Shown here: one piece after another, positions 1-9,935 of the stretch
Layout of the letters: each line of letters opens with the position of its first letter
How positions within the stretch are numbered: the stretch's first letter is position 1
NCBI RefSeq assembly: GCF_029961765.1
Contig: NZ_CP124681.1
Span: 1,240,001 to 1,304,000, forward strand
DNA length: 64,000 bases
Direction of reading: 5' to 3'
From: Nocardioides sp. QY071
GTDB lineage: Bacteria; Actinomycetota; Actinomycetes; Propionibacteriales; Nocardioidaceae
Made by a program: the position numbers and the translations under genes
Notes under the pieces: model-generated
What the model saw: only the letters and a program-made list of their open reading frames with translations
Database searches by the model: none
Told to the model about the DNA's origin: nothing

Positions 1-281
1 GCCGGGCACCGGACCACGACCACACCGTCGCCTACGACAAGCACGGACCACCCGGCCAGACCGGCGATCACAACGACACCCCGCTCACCCGGCACCACCA
101 CCGCGCGAAGACCCACCTCGGCTACACCGTCCTGCAGTTGGGCCCCGACAAGTGGATCTGGGGCACACCCCACGGCCTCTACCGCCTCGTCACCGGCGGC
201 GGCACCCGACCCATCACCCAGGCGGAGTACCGCCTCCACGCCCAGCAGGCCCTGGCACTCTCTGCCGACTTCGCCGCCTGA
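1..281 (+). CDS. DUF222/HNH endonuclease-family protein, C-terminal fragment
   Basis: The open frame enters from the left edge (first full codon at base 3) and ends at TGA 279-281, so only about 92 C-terminal residues are seen. The segment DHNDTPLTRHHHRAKTH followed by a tail with KWIWGTPHGLYRLVT matches the HNH end of the DUF222 family, large paralogous sets of which are typical of actinobacteria. A second copy lies at 61.0-62.5 kb and shares the TGDHN-PLTR-HH-KTH block. The family is often annotated as an HNH nuclease, but its biological role is unproven. The stop lies 12 bases before the hemG start. Confidence 0.75.
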   Translation, partial: RAPDHDHTVAYDKHGPPGQTGDHNDTPLTRHHHRAKTHLGYTVLQLGPDKWIWGTPHGLYRLVTGGGTRPITQAEYRLHAQQALALSADFAA

Positions 282-293
282 GACAATGCGGCC

Positions 294-1634
294 ATGAAGG
301 CAGTCGTGGTGGGAGCCGGGATCGCCGGGCTGACCTCGGCCCGCGCGCTCGCCGAGGCCGGCAACGACGTGCTCGTCCTCGAGGCGACCGACCGGCCGGG
401 CGGCAAGCTGCGCGCCGGTGAGGTCGCCGGCGTGAGGGTCGACGTCGGCGCCGAGGCGATGCTCCACCGCCGGCCCGAGGGCACCGCGCTCGCGGCCGCG
501 CTCGGCCTACCGATCACCCATCCCACGGCGGCCACCTCCCGGGTCTGGACCCGCGACGCGCTGCGCCGCCTGCCGCGCACCGTGATGGGCGCGCCGCTCG
601 ACCTCGACGACCTCGCCGCGACCGGCATCCTGTCCGCCGACGGCCTCGACCGCGCCCGGCACCAGGCGGTGCCGCACCCCGACGGCGACGTCTCGGTGGG
701 CGACCTCGTCGCCCACCGGTACGGCGACGAGGTGGTCGACCGGCTCGTCGAGCCCTTGCTCGGCGGGGTGTACGCCGGCCAGGCGCGCCGCATCTCCGCC
801 CGCTCCGCGGCACCCCAGCTCCTCGACCTGCTCGCCCGCGACGAGGTCACCGCCCCGGCGCCGCCCACCGACGCGCTCCCGGTGTTCGCGAGCGTCGACG
901 GTGGGATGTGGCGCCTGCCCGCGGCGCTCGAGGCGGATCTCCACGACCGGCCGAACGCCGAGGTCCGCTACGACACCCCGGTGACCGCGATCCGCCGTAC
1001 CCCCACCGGCTTCGTGGTCACCACCTCCACCGGTGACGAGGCCGCCGGCCTGCTCGTGCTCGCCACGCCCGCGGCGCCGACCGCCCGCCTGCTCGCCGAC
1101 CTCGCCCCCGGCGCTGCGACCGAGCTCGAGGAGATCGCCTACGCGAGCGTCGCCCTGGTCACCTTCGCCTTCCGCGGCGACGACCCCGGTGTCGCCGACG
1201 CGCTCGACACCGGCGCGTCCGGCTTCCTGGTCCCGCCCGTCGACGGCCGCCGGGTGAAGGCGTCGACCTTCTCCTTCGCCAAGTGGGACTGGGTGCGCGA
1301 CGCGGGGGAGGGCCTGCTGGTCCTGCGCACCTCGCTCGGCCGGTTCGGCGAGGAGAGCACTCTCCAGGTCCCCGACGAGGGGCTGGTCCGCGCCTCGCTC
1401 GCCGACCTCGAGACAGCCACCGGTCTCACCGCGACCCCCGTCGACGCGGTCGTGCAGCGCTGGGGCGGCGGGCTGCCGCAGTACTGGGTCGGCCACGCCG
1501 ACCGGGTCGCCCGCATCCGCGCCGCCGTCGCCGAGGTCCCCGGGCTCGCTCTGTGCGGGGCGGCGTACGACGGCGTCGGGATCCCGGCCACCATCGGCTC
1601 GGCCCAGCGTGCGGTCGCCGGCCTGCTCGCCTGA
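294..1634 (+). CDS. hemG: Coproporphyrinogen III/protoporphyrinogen oxidase (HemY/CgoX type)
   Basis: A 446-residue FAD-dependent amine-oxidase-fold enzyme. It opens directly with a dinucleotide-binding motif (VVGAGIAGLTSARAL, residues 4-18) followed by the LEATDRPGGK segment typical of this family, and ends with a GVGIPATIGSAQRA motif of the C-terminal FAD-binding part. In Gram-positive bacteria this oxygen-dependent enzyme oxidises coproporphyrinogen III to coproporphyrin III (name CgoX; older names HemY/HemG). The length is normal for the family. ChdC/HemQ, the last enzyme of the same route, lies 3.6 kb downstream, which supports the haem assignment. The start ATG follows the previous stop by 12 bases. 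Confidence 0.9.
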   Translation: MKAVVVGAGIAGLTSARALAEAGNDVLVLEATDRPGGKLRAGEVAGVRVDVGAEAMLHRRPEGTALAAALGLPITHPTAATSRVWTRDALRRLPRTVMGAPLDLDDLAATGILSADGLDRARHQAVPHPDGDVSVGDLVAHRYGDEVVDRLVEPLLGGVYAGQARRISARSAAPQLLDLLARDEVTAPAPPTDALPVFASVDGGMWRLPAALEADLHDRPNAEVRYDTPVTAIRRTPTGFVVTTSTGDEAAGLLVLATPAAPTARLLADLAPGAATELEEIAYASVALVTFAFRGDDPGVADALDTGASGFLVPPVDGRRVKASTFSFAKWDWVRDAGEGLLVLRTSLGRFGEESTLQVPDEGLVRASLADLETATGLTATPVDAVVQRWGGGLPQYWVGHADRVARIRAAVAEVPGLALCGAAYDGVGIPATIGSAQRAVAGLLA

Positions 1635-1695
1635 CCCACCAGGTCTGCCCCGTTGTCCCTGTCCCGCGGGACACCGGGCCCGCGACGGTCCTGCC

Positions 1696-2409
1696 ATGAC
1701 AGCTCAGACCCACGTTCCCCCGACCGCACTCGACCACCCCGCGCCGCAGGACCAGCCGGCCGCGCGGCCCCCGACCCGCTGGGCCCTGGCGGGTCTCGGT
1801 GCCGGCCTCGCCGGCCTCGGCGTGATCGTCTCGTCCTCGATGGTGAACGCCGTCTACGACGAGAAGAACGCCGGCGACGCCGAGGCCATCTCCGAGGCGC
1901 TCGGCGACATGGTTCCGCAGATGCTCGCGTTCCATGTCTGCGCGATGATCGCCGCCGTCCTGATGATCCCGTTCGCTGCGGGCCTGTACCGCCGGCTCAA
2001 GGCGACCAGCCCGGCCGACAGCGTGCTCCCGCTGGTCGCGTTCTCGGGGGTGCTGATCACGGCGGTCGTGCTCATCCTGGGCTCCGGCCTCGACACCGAG
2101 TTCATCTTCGCCGCCGGCGACCCCGACATCGTCGTCCCCGAGGACGCCGCGATGTTCAACCACTGGATCGGCACCATCCCGTGGTGCTGGGGCCTGCTCG
2201 GCCTGTCCGGCATCACCCTGTTCGGCGTGGCCCGCCACGGCGGCGTACCGAAGTGGATCGGCCTCGTCGGCCTGGTCGGCGGCGGCCTGACCCTGCTGCT
2301 CGGCATCTCCCCGCTGCAGTACATGGCGGGCATGACCGGTCCGATCGGCCTGCTCGTCATCGCGCTCGGCTTCCTCGCCGGGGACAAGGCGTTCCGCGGT
2401 CGCTCGTGA
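1696..2409 (+). CDS. Predicted multi-pass membrane protein, function unknown
   Basis: A 237-residue protein with a Pro/Ala-rich cytoplasmic N-terminus (about 30 residues) followed by some six hydrophobic segments (for example LAGLGAGLAGLGVIVSSS, VLITAVVLILGSG, WGLLGLSGITLFG, IGLLVIALGFLAG). It ends with a short basic tail. No catalytic motif is visible, and the overall look resembles DUF4386-type membrane proteins, but I cannot assign a family securely. The ATG at 1696 is chosen because the longer reading extends into upstream sequence with no membrane or domain character. A 12-bp perfect hairpin follows the stop, so this gene probably ends its own transcript. Confidence 0.7.
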   Translation: MTAQTHVPPTALDHPAPQDQPAARPPTRWALAGLGAGLAGLGVIVSSSMVNAVYDEKNAGDAEAISEALGDMVPQMLAFHVCAMIAAVLMIPFAAGLYRRLKATSPADSVLPLVAFSGVLITAVVLILGSGLDTEFIFAAGDPDIVVPEDAAMFNHWIGTIPWCWGLLGLSGITLFGVARHGGVPKWIGLVGLVGGGLTLLLGISPLQYMAGMTGPIGLLVIALGFLAGDKAFRGRS

Positions 2410-2424
2410 AGCACACCAATTCGG

Positions 2425-2453
2425 CCGGTCCGCACCGTGGGGGTGCGGACCGG
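2425..2453 (+). terminator. Perfect 12-bp hairpin after the membrane-protein gene
   Basis: CCGGTCCGCACC pairs perfectly with GGTGCGGACCGG across a 5-base loop (GTGGG). There is no T-run, which is common for actinobacterial terminators. The hairpin lies 16 bases after the stop of the upstream gene and just before the favoured GTG of the histidine kinase, and is one reason for starting the kinase after it. It could instead be a regulator-binding palindrome. Confidence 0.6.
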
Positions 2454-2462
2454 CTGCACAAT

Positions 2463-4520
2463 GTGCCGGTGCAGGATCCGGCCGAGACCCGCCCGCGCGG
2501 CCCGCGGGCCGTCGCGGCGCTCGTCGTACCCGTCCTCTGCGTCGCGATGGTGCCGATCGCCTCCTGGCTCGACATGGGCGCGCCGACCTCAGGCCCCGGG
2601 TACGACGTCGCCGGCGGCCCGGGGTGGCCGTGGACGCTGATCGGTGCATTGCTCGGGGTGCTCGCCTCCGTCATCCTGGTGCGCGAGCCGCGGCAGCGGG
2701 TCGGCTGGGTGCTCGCGGGCTCCGGCCTCTTCTGGGCGCTCGACGGGCTGTCGCAGAGCTACATCCTGTCCGGCCTGCGGGAGACCGGCGCCTGGCCGGG
2801 GATGACCTTCGCGCTGTGGTTCCTCAACCGCTTCGGGTCCTACCTGACCTCGGTGACCGCGGTGCTGGTCATGATCTTCCCGACCGGGCGCTTCCTGCCC
2901 GGCCGTTGGGGCACGGCGTCCTGGGTCGCCACGGTCGCGATGGCGGTCAGCGGCCTGTGCTTCCTCGTCATCCCGGCCGAGGGCGACCGCGCGATCCCCG
3001 GCCTGCCGGCCGGCGTCGACGAGGACCCGACCTCGATCACCGCTCTCTCCGGTCACGGCGACCAGGTCGCGACGATCGGCCTCGCGCTCGGCGTCACCGG
3101 CTTCTTCTTCGCGCTGCTCACCGTGGTGGTGCGCTACCGCCGCTCCGCCGGCCTGGACCGCGACCGGATGCGCTGGCTGCTGTGGAGCGTCGTCGTGGTC
3201 GTCGCCGTCAGCGTCGGGACCCTGGCCTTCTCGGTGCCCGAGGGCGACTTCATCGGCGCCATCGTGGCCTCGGTCGTGCCGCCGATGGCGATGACGATCG
3301 CGATCGTCCGTCCGACGCTCGTGTCGATCCAGGACCTGCTCGCCCGCACCTCGGTGCTGGCCGCCGTGTTCGCCGTGCTCGTCGCCGCCGACGCGCTGGT
3401 GCTGGGGCTGTTCACGCTGCTCCTCGACGACGAGCTCACCCGGGCCCAGGTGGTCGGGGTGGTGCTCGTCGTCTGCGTCGTCCTCTACGGCCCGCTGCGC
3501 CAGCGGCTCTCCGCCGGCGTACGACGGGTGATGCTCGGCGAGCGCGGCAACCGGTACGACGCCGTGGCCGGCCTCGCCTCGACGCTGGAGAACACCGACG
3601 ACACCGTCGAGCAGCTCGCCGCCGTCGCGCGCGCGGTGGCCTCCGCCTTCGCGGTCCCGTTCGTCAGCGTGGAGGTCGACCGCGGTCACGGGGAGCGGCT
3701 CGTGACGACCTTCGGCGAGCGCCCGGCCGAGGTCCGCACCCTCCCGATCACCTGGCGGGAGACGACCATCGGCCGTCTGGTCCTGCCGGCGAAGGGCCTG
3801 CGCAGCCGGCTCAGCGTGCGTGACGAGGAGCTGCTCGGCGACCTGGTCCGGCAGGCCGCCACCGCCGCCCGCACCAGCCAGCTCGCCGAGGAGGTCCAGC
3901 ACAGCCGGGAGCGGCTGGTCACCGCCCGCGAGGAGGAGCGGCGCCGGATCCGCCGCGACCTGCACGACGGCTTCGGTCCCGCGCTGAGCGGCATCGTCTT
4001 CCAGCTCGAGGCCGCCCGGATGACCGTCGAGCGCGACCCGGCGCTGGCCCGCACCCAGCTCGAGACGGTCAGCTCCCAGGTGCAGGAGGTCGTCGCCGAC
4101 GTGCGCCGCCTCGTGCACGACCTGCGTCCGCCCGCCCTCGACGACCGCGGGCTGGTCGGCGCCCTGCGCCAACAGGCCGAGCACCTCGCCGTACCCCTCG
4201 ACGTGACGGCACCTGAGGACCTCCGGCTCCCGGCGGCGGTCGAGGTCGCGGCGTACCGGATCGCGGGGGAGGCGCTCACCAACGTCGCCCGCCACGCCGA
4301 CGCGAACGGTGCCCGGCTGCTCCTCGAGACCGCCGACGACACCCTCGTGCTCGAGGTCGTCGACGACGGACGCGGCATCCCGGTCGACCGGGCGGCCGGC
4401 GTCGGGCTCGCCAGCCTGCGCGAGCGTGCCGCCGAGCTCGGCGGCACCACCACCATCTCCAGCCCTCCCGGCGGCGGCACCGTCGTCCGGGCCCGACTTC
4501 CCCTGAGGAGCCCCGCATGA
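2463..4520 (+). CDS. NarL-type sensor histidine kinase, membrane bound
   Basis: About 685 residues. The first 350 contain eight or more hydrophobic segments, then a GAF-like linker (about 360-470), a HisKA_3 dimerisation region ([22 protein letters not shown], with the phospho-accepting His in DLHDG) and a HATPase_c domain with N box ([16 protein letters not shown]) and G boxes ([17 protein letters not shown]). The protein should autophosphorylate and pass phosphate to the response regulator that overlaps its stop by 4 bases. An in-frame GTG also exists at 2406, overlapping the previous stop, but the strong hairpin at 2425-2453 favours GTG 2463 or 2469. The signal sensed is unknown. Confidence 0.88.
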   Translation: MPVQDPAETRPRGPRAVAALVVPVLCVAMVPIASWLDMGAPTSGPGYDVAGGPGWPWTLIGALLGVLASVILVREPRQRVGWVLAGSGLFWALDGLSQSYILSGLRETGAWPGMTFALWFLNRFGSYLTSVTAVLVMIFPTGRFLPGRWGTASWVATVAMAVSGLCFLVIPAEGDRAIPGLPAGVDEDPTSITALSGHGDQVATIGLALGVTGFFFALLTVVVRYRRSAGLDRDRMRWLLWSVVVVVAVSVGTLAFSVPEGDFIGAIVASVVPPMAMTIAIVRPTLVSIQDLLARTSVLAAVFAVLVAADALVLGLFTLLLDDELTRAQVVGVVLVVCVVLYGPLRQRLSAGVRRVMLGERGNRYDAVAGLASTLENTDDTVEQLAAVARAVASAFAVPFVSVEVDRGHGERLVTTFGERPAEVRTLPITWRETTIGRLVLPAKGLRSRLSVRDEELLGDLVRQAATAARTSQLAEEVQHSRERLVTAREEERRRIRRDLHDGFGPALSGIVFQLEAARMTVERDPALARTQLETVSSQVQEVVADVRRLVHDLRPPALDDRGLVGALRQQAEHLAVPLDVTAPEDLRLPAAVEVAAYRIAGEALTNVARHADANGARLLLETADDTLVLEVVDDGRGIPVDRAAGVGLASLRERAAELGGTTTISSPPGGGTVVRARLPLRSPA

Positions 4521-5185
4521 CCGGCTCGGCCAGCCCGATCAGGGTGGTCGTCGTCGACGACCACCAGATCGTCCGCGACGGACTCACCTCGCTGCTCGGC
4601 GCGCTCGACGGCATCGAGGTCGTCGGCTCCGCATCCGACGGCCGCGAGGCGCTGCACGTCGTCGAGGACAACGCGCCCGACCTGGTGGTCATGGACATCC
4701 AGATGCCGCATCTCGACGGCATCGAGGCGACCCGGTTCCTCACCGGCCGCAATCCCGCGCTGCGCGTGGTCATGCTGACCATGAACGAGGACGACGACAC
4801 GGTGCTCAGCGCGATCCGGGCGGGTGCCTGCGGCTACCTGCTCAAGGGCGCCGGCGCCGACGAGGTGCAGCACGCCATCCGCTCGGCCGCCGCCGGCGGG
4901 ATGGTGTTCGGCGCGAGCCTCGCGGCCAAGGTCGCCGGCTTCTTCGCCGGCGCGCGGCCGGCCCAGCAGGTCGAGGACGAGCCGTTCCCAGAGCTCAGCG
5001 ACCGCGAGCGCGACGTGCTCCAGCGGATCGCCGCGGGCCGCTCCAACGACGAGATCGCGGCCGCCCTCTACGTCTCCAACAAGACCGTGCGCAACACGGT
5101 GTCGGCCATCTACGCCAAGCTGCACGCGACGGGGCGCGCCGACGCCATCGTCAAGGCACGGGAGGCGGGCTACGGCCGCGACTGA
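4517..5185 (+). CDS. LuxR/NarL-family response regulator
   Basis: A 222-residue two-domain regulator. The receiver domain (about residues 6-120) has the acidic pair VVDDH, the phospho-acceptor Asp in LVVMDIQMP and the conserved Lys in YLLKGAG. The LuxR helix-turn-helix follows ([37 protein letters not shown] is the region around residues 155-195). The ATG overlaps the kinase stop as ATGA, so the two proteins form one translationally coupled system. The pair sits between the haem genes hemG and hemQ, so a haem or redox signal is conceivable, but nothing in the sequence proves this. Confidence 0.92.
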   Translation: MTGSASPIRVVVVDDHQIVRDGLTSLLGALDGIEVVGSASDGREALHVVEDNAPDLVVMDIQMPHLDGIEATRFLTGRNPALRVVMLTMNEDDDTVLSAIRAGACGYLLKGAGADEVQHAIRSAAAGGMVFGASLAAKVAGFFAGARPAQQVEDEPFPELSDRERDVLQRIAAGRSNDEIAAALYVSNKTVRNTVSAIYAKLHATGRADAIVKAREAGYGRD

Positions 5186-5205
5186 GGCCCCGGCAGAATG
5201 GGGGC

Positions 5206-5937
5206 ATGTCGGACCAGGACCCCCAGGCGCACATCAAGACCAACGCCGCGAAGATCAACGAGCTCAACGACACCGTCCGCTTCACCATGTGGTCGGTGTT
5301 CCGGCTCGAGCGGACGCTCGGCGCCGACGACGTCGTCCGGAAGAACGAGACCGCCGAGCTCGAGGCGTTCCTCGCGGACCTCGCGGCCGAGGATGTCGTG
5401 GTCCGCGGCCTGTACGACGTCGCGGGGCTGCGCGCCGACGCCGACCTGATGATCTGGTGGCACGCCGCCGACAGCGACCGGCTGCAGGATGCCTACCACC
5501 GGCTGCGCCGTACCGCCTTCGGGTCGCGGCTCGCGCCGGTCTGGTCGCAGATGGCGCTGCACCGCCCGGCGGAGTTCAACCGCAGCCACCTGCCGGCGTT
5601 CCTCGCCGACGAGCGCGCCCACGCGTACGCCGCCGTCTACCCCTTCGTCCGCTCCTACGAGTGGTACCTCCTCGAGGACGCCGAGCGCCGCCGGCTGCTC
5701 GCCGAGCACGGCCAGATGGCCCGCGGCTACCCGGACGTGCGGGCCAACACGGTCCCGAGCTTCGCGCTCGGCGACTACGAGTGGATCCTCGCCTTCGAGG
5801 CCGACGACCTCACCCGGATCGTCGACCTGATGCGGCACCTGCGCGGCTCGGAGACGCGCCGCCACGTGCGCGAGGAGGTGCCGTTCTACACCGGACGTCG
5901 CGTCGAGGTCGCGGACCTGCTGGCCCGGCTGCCCTGA
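5206..5937 (+). CDS. hemQ: Coproheme decarboxylase (HemQ/ChdC, chlorite-dismutase family)
   Basis: A 243-residue protein of the chlorite-dismutase-like fold, at the usual length for HemQ. It converts Fe-coproporphyrin III to haem b with hydrogen peroxide, the last step of the coproporphyrin-dependent pathway. Visible family landmarks are the [10 protein letters not shown] strand (26-35), the [12 protein letters not shown] block containing Tyr145 and Trp153, and EHG (His168, the expected proximal iron ligand). It starts 20 bases after the response-regulator stop. Its 3' end overlaps the oppositely oriented DUF998 gene by 52 bases. Confidence 0.93.
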   Translation: MSDQDPQAHIKTNAAKINELNDTVRFTMWSVFRLERTLGADDVVRKNETAELEAFLADLAAEDVVVRGLYDVAGLRADADLMIWWHAADSDRLQDAYHRLRRTAFGSRLAPVWSQMALHRPAEFNRSHLPAFLADERAHAYAAVYPFVRSYEWYLLEDAERRRLLAEHGQMARGYPDVRANTVPSFALGDYEWILAFEADDLTRIVDLMRHLRGSETRRHVREEVPFYTGRRVEVADLLARLP

Positions 5938-6590
5938 TCCGGCAGGAGCAGCAGCCAGGTCGGCGCCGCGGCCAGCCACACCGCGGTGAGGGTCACGCCC
6001 AGCCGCTGGACCAGGCCGAGGAGGGCTGCGCTGCCGTTGAGCAGCAGGGTCGCGGTCAGCACGGCGTCGATGGCGCCGCAGAGCGCGGCGCCGAGTCCGA
6101 CGGCGAGCAGCGTGAGCCGACGCCGGTCCGCGCCGTCGCGTCGTAGCGCAAGGCTGCAGGTGAGCAGCACGAGCAGGAAGGCGAGCGTCTCCAGGAAGCT
6201 GGAGACGCCGTGCGGCTCGCTCACCTTGGCCCACCACGCCGAGGTGCCGGGGTCGGGAAGCGCCGAGCCGAAGGTGTACGACGTCGACAGCGGCACCGCC
6301 GCCTCGACGACCGCGCACACCGCGAGCACCAGGAGCGGCGCCCAGACCGCGGCGGTGCGCCGGGTGAGGGCCCACGACAGCGCCGCTCCCGCGCCGAGCG
6401 CGACCCCGGCGACGATGTCGGCGATCCGGAACACCTGGTGGTACGGCTGGCCGACCGCGGAGAGCTCGCTGATGAAGCTGGTACGCAGGTCGGCATCGAC
6501 GGGCACGACGAGCTGGAGCACCCAGTCGGCGTACCCGAGCCCGCCGACCACCAGCAGCACGACCGCCAGGGTGCGCAACCGTGTGGTCAC
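5886..6590 (-). CDS. DUF998-type membrane protein
   Basis: A 234-residue protein with about six hydrophobic helices ([20 protein letters not shown] at the N-terminus, then [73 protein letters not shown], and a last one near the end). The arrangement and the [18 protein letters not shown] segment fit the DUF998 family, whose function is not established. The GTG start overlaps the lysX stop as GTGA, so it is translationally coupled to lysX and may work in the same membrane process. The tail extends 52 bases into the end of hemQ. Confidence 0.8.
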   Translation of the reverse strand: MTTRLRTLAVVLLVVGGLGYADWVLQLVVPVDADLRTSFISELSAVGQPYHQVFRIADIVAGVALGAGAALSWALTRRTAAVWAPLLVLAVCAVVEAAVPLSTSYTFGSALPDPGTSAWWAKVSEPHGVSSFLETLAFLLVLLTCSLALRRDGADRRRLTLLAVGLGAALCGAIDAVLTATLLLNGSAALLGLVQRLGVTLTAVWLAAAPTWLLLLPDQGSRASRSATSTRRPV

Positions 6591-9500
6591 CACGCGGTCT
6601 CCTCGGCGTCCGGGCGGACCAGGGGGAAGGTGACGGTGGTGCGGATCGGGTCGCCGGAGAGCAGCATGAGCAGCCGGTCGATGCCCATGCCGAGGCCGCC
6701 GGTCGGTGGCATCCCGACCTCCAGCGACTGGAGGAACAGCTCGTCGGCGACCATCGCCTCCGGGTCGCCGCCGGCCGCGAGCAGCGACTGCTGCTCGAGG
6801 CGGCGGCGCTGCTCGACCGGGTCGGTCAGCTCGCTGTACGCCGTGGCCAGCTCCATCCCGAGGACCACCAGATCCCAGCGCTCCGCGAGGGCCGGGTTGT
6901 CGTCGCGCGCCCGGGTCAGCGGGCACACCGAGGTCGGGAAGTCGGTGTAGAACGTCGGCGCCACGGTCGCCGGCTCGACGAGGGCCTCGTAGAGCTCGAG
7001 CACGATCTGGTCCGCGCTCAGCTCGGCCCCCGCCACGTCGTGGGCCGCGGCCAGCTCCCGGAGCTCGTCCGCCGGGGTCGCCCAGTCCACCGCTTCGCCG
7101 AGCGCCTCCGACACCGCGTCGTGCACCGTTCGGACCGTCCAGGTGCCGTCGATGACGAGTTCCTGCTCCCGACCGTCGGCGTCGCGGTGCACGAGGACTG
7201 GTCGGCCGTGCACGGCCGTGGCGGCGGCGGTCACGAGCTGCTGGCACAGGTCCCGCATCGTCGTGTAGTCGCCGTGGGCGTCGTACGCCTCGAGCGCGGT
7301 GAACTCGGGGTTGTGGGTGCGGTCGGCGCCCTCGTTGCGGAACACCCGGCCCATCTCGTAGACCCGCTCGACGCCGCCGACGCACAGCCGCTTGAGATAG
7401 AGCTCGGGCGCGATCCGCAGGGACAGGGGGAGGTCGTAGGCGTTGCTGTAGGTGGCGAACGGTCGGGCGTTGGCGCCGCCGTGGACGGTGTGGAGCACTG
7501 GCGTCTCGACCTCGAGGTAGTCCTGCTCGTGCAGGGTCTCGCGGATCCCGCGCAGCACCTGGGCCCGGCGGCGCAGGTGCTCGCGGGCGCCGTCGTTCAT
7601 GGCGAGGTCGAGGTGGCGCTGGCGGACCCGGTACTCCGGCGCCATCGGGCCGTTCACATGTCCGGGCAGCGGGTGGAGACACTTCGCGAGCATCCGCCAA
7701 GACGTGGCGAGCACCGACCGCTCGCCACTGCGACTGGTGCCGACGGTGCCGTGCAGCTCGACGAGGTCGCCGAGGTCGCAGTCGCCGACGAAGACCTCGA
7801 TGTCCGGTGCGAGGGAGTCGGCCTGCAGGACGCACTGCACGCAGCCGTGCCAGTCGCGCAGCTCCACGAACACGACGCCGCCGTGGTCGCGGATCGCGAC
7901 CAAACGGCCGGCAACGCTCACCGCTGAGCCGTCGTCGGCCGCGAGCGCGGCCGCGGTCGAGGTCGGCCGCACCCCGGCCGCGGGATAGGGGGAGCGGCCG
8001 GCCGCGGCCATGGCCGACATCCGCTCCAGGCGGATCCGGACCTGCTCGGGACGGCGCCGGCCGCGGGCCCGCAGCTCCTGGTGCGCCTTCACCGCGGCCA
8101 CGATCTCGTCGGCGCGGTCGGCCGACAGGTGCTCGGGCTCGAGCGGCCGCCGGGTCCGGATCCGCTCCGGGATGTCGATGAAGCCCTCGGCTATGCCCGC
8201 CGCGACTCCGACGCGAGGGATCATCCGCGCGTCGTCGTAGCAGAGGAACCGGGGGAACCACGCGGGCTCGTACTTCACGTTCGAGCGATAGAGCGCCTCG
8301 AGCTGCCACCAGCGCGACAGCACGAGCAGCACCCGCCGCCAGCCGCGCAGCAGCGGGCCCGCGCCGATCCGCCCGCCCTCCTCGAAGACGGAGCGCAGGA
8401 CGGCGAAGTTCAGGGAGATCCGGGCCACCCGGTGCTCCGAGCCGTGCTCGGCGATGGCGCTCACCAGGAACTCGATCACGCCGTTGGGCCCGGCCGGGTC
8501 GCGACGCATCAGGTCGAGGGAGATGCCCGAGGTGCCCCACGGCACGAAGGACAGCAGAGCGAGCACCGAGCCGTCGGGAGCGAGGGCCTCGGCGAGCAGG
8601 CAGTCGCCGTCGGCCGGGTCGCCGAGCCGCCCGAGCGCCATCGAGAAGCCGCGCTCGGGCTCGTCGCCGCGCCAGGCGTCGGCGAGACGGCGTACCTGAT
8701 CCATCTCCTCGGGCGGCACCTGGTGGTGGCGCCGGATCCGCACGGTCACGCCGTGGCGCCGGGCGCGTCGTACGGCGCGCTGGATCGCGGGCAGCCGTGG
8801 GCGGCGCTGGTTGAAGTCGGCGACCTCGATGATGGCCTCGTCGCCCAGCTGCAGGGCGGTCAGGCCGGCGCGCTCGTAGTGGTGGGCGGCGCGTTCGCTG
8901 GCCCCGAGCACCGCAGGCGACCACCCGTGTTCGCGGGCGAGCCGCTGCCAGCGGGCGATGGCGTCGGGCCACGACCCCATGTCGCCGATCGGGTCGCCGC
9001 TGGCCAGGCACACGCCGACCTCGACGCGGTGAAGTACGACGGCCCGGCCGTCCTCGGAGAAGACGGCTGCCTTGTCGCGCCGGCTGGCGAAGTAGCCGAG
9101 CGAGTCGTGGCGCCCGTACTCGTCGAGCAGGGAGCGAACCGCGCGCTCCTCGGAATCGGTCAGGGTCGCGCGCAACGCCTGGGACTGGAAGACGACGGCG
9201 AACGACCCGAGCAGCGAGACCCCGCCGAGGAACCCGATCAGGTCGCTGACCCAATCGTCGGGTCGGCCGTCGAAGGCACGCGGGCCGATCACGCCACCGG
9301 TGGCCCGGTTGAGCGACCAGAGCAGCCGTTGGTCGGCCGGCAGCGTGCCGTGGAAGAGATGGAGGAGAAGGAAGCCGAGGCCGATGCTCAGCATCAGGCA
9401 GGGCACCAGGACGGCGATCGCCTTGAGCATCGACCGCGACCTGACCCGGGTGTTGAAGCCGGTCCGGGCGAGCAGCACCACGACGAGGAGCAGGGTGGCG

Positions 9501-9862
9501 ACCGCGACCGCGACATTGCTGCGGGGGCGGGCGGTGAACTCACCCAGGGCATCGATGAGGTTGATGACGAGGACGCCGACCAGGATCCGCCAGCCGGCGC
9601 GCTTGCCGGTGCTGAGCGCGCCGGCGAGCAGCGCGAGGAAGGTGGCATAGGCGAGGTTGGGCAGGATCAGCAGCACGTTCTCGCTGACGGCGGTCAACGG
9701 CTCCCGCAACCCGTGGCGCAGCGAGGGGATCAGGGCGGCGACGGCGCACAGCCCGGCCCACACGGCCACCACGGTCGCGCTCGCCGAGGGGACCCTGTGG
9801 ACCAGCGCGGCGTGAGCGCCGGCCAGCCAGGACGGAGCGGCAGCTGCCGGAGCGCGGGACAC
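6587..9862 (-). CDS. lysX: Bifunctional lysyl-tRNA synthetase/lysylphosphatidylglycerol synthase LysX
   Basis: A 1091-residue fusion with the actinobacterial LysX architecture. Residues about 30-240 hold several membrane helices. A DUF2156/MprF-like aminoacyltransferase domain follows (about 250-560), then an OB-fold anticodon-binding domain (about 630-720) and a class II lysyl-tRNA synthetase core with motif 2 (ERVYEMGRVFRNEG) and motif 3 (GMGIDR, 1058-1063). The enzyme charges tRNA-Lys and transfers lysine to phosphatidylglycerol, which lowers envelope charge and protects against cationic peptides. GTG 9862 lies about 6 bases after a TAGGGT -10-like box, suggesting a leaderless mRNA. DUF998 is coupled downstream. 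Confidence 0.93.
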   Translation of the reverse strand: MSRAPAAAAPSWLAGAHAALVHRVPSASATVVAVWAGLCAVAALIPSLRHGLREPLTAVSENVLLILPNLAYATFLALLAGALSTGKRAGWRILVGVLVINLIDALGEFTARPRSNVAVAVATLLLVVVLLARTGFNTRVRSRSMLKAIAVLVPCLMLSIGLGFLLLHLFHGTLPADQRLLWSLNRATGGVIGPRAFDGRPDDWVSDLIGFLGGVSLLGSFAVVFQSQALRATLTDSEERAVRSLLDEYGRHDSLGYFASRRDKAAVFSEDGRAVVLHRVEVGVCLASGDPIGDMGSWPDAIARWQRLAREHGWSPAVLGASERAAHHYERAGLTALQLGDEAIIEVADFNQRRPRLPAIQRAVRRARRHGVTVRIRRHHQVPPEEMDQVRRLADAWRGDEPERGFSMALGRLGDPADGDCLLAEALAPDGSVLALLSFVPWGTSGISLDLMRRDPAGPNGVIEFLVSAIAEHGSEHRVARISLNFAVLRSVFEEGGRIGAGPLLRGWRRVLLVLSRWWQLEALYRSNVKYEPAWFPRFLCYDDARMIPRVGVAAGIAEGFIDIPERIRTRRPLEPEHLSADRADEIVAAVKAHQELRARGRRRPEQVRIRLERMSAMAAAGRSPYPAAGVRPTSTAAALAADDGSAVSVAGRLVAIRDHGGVVFVELRDWHGCVQCVLQADSLAPDIEVFVGDCDLGDLVELHGTVGTSRSGERSVLATSWRMLAKCLHPLPGHVNGPMAPEYRVRQRHLDLAMNDGAREHLRRRAQVLRGIRETLHEQDYLEVETPVLHTVHGGANARPFATYSNAYDLPLSLRIAPELYLKRLCVGGVERVYEMGRVFRNEGADRTHNPEFTALEAYDAHGDYTTMRDLCQQLVTAAATAVHGRPVLVHRDADGREQELVIDGTWTVRTVHDAVSEALGEAVDWATPADELRELAAAHDVAGAELSADQIVLELYEALVEPATVAPTFYTDFPTSVCPLTRARDDNPALAERWDLVVLGMELATAYSELTDPVEQRRRLEQQSLLAAGGDPEAMVADELFLQSLEVGMPPTGGLGMGIDRLLMLLSGDPIRTTVTFPLVRPDAEETAW

Positions 9863-9867
9863 GCCGG

Positions 9868-9888
9868 AACCCTACGACTCCTAGGGTT
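9868..9888. promoter_or_regulatory. Inverted repeat AACCCTA-N7-TAGGGTT in the lysX promoter
   Basis: A perfect 7-bp inverted repeat with a 7-base spacer lies 6 bases upstream of the lysX GTG. Its inner half provides the TAGGGT -10-like element read on the minus strand. A partly overlapping repeat (CTACGA...TCGTAG, 9872-9894) is also present. The position fits an operator covering the lysX promoter; no regulator can be named. Confidence 0.45.
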
Positions 9889-9900
9889 TCGTAGTCCGAC

Positions 9901-9929
9901 TTGAAAAGTCTATCGACTTACTCCACTAT
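9901..9929 (+). promoter_or_regulatory. Promoter of the cysteine leader/cdo operon with internal palindrome
   Basis: A -35 element TTGAAA (9901-9906) and a -10 element CACTAT (9924-9929) are separated by 17 bases, placing transcription start at or next to 9936, the A of the leader-peptide ATG, so the leader is probably leaderless. The spacer carries a palindrome AAGTC-TATC-GACTT (9906-9919) that could bind a repressor. Confidence 0.55.
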
Positions 9930-9935
9930 GGAGGC

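Noticed and set aside
1653..2460. Extension of the histidine kinase frame 800 bases upstream
   Set aside because: It overlaps the membrane-protein gene in another frame, is Arg/Pro-rich without domains, and crosses a strong hairpin.
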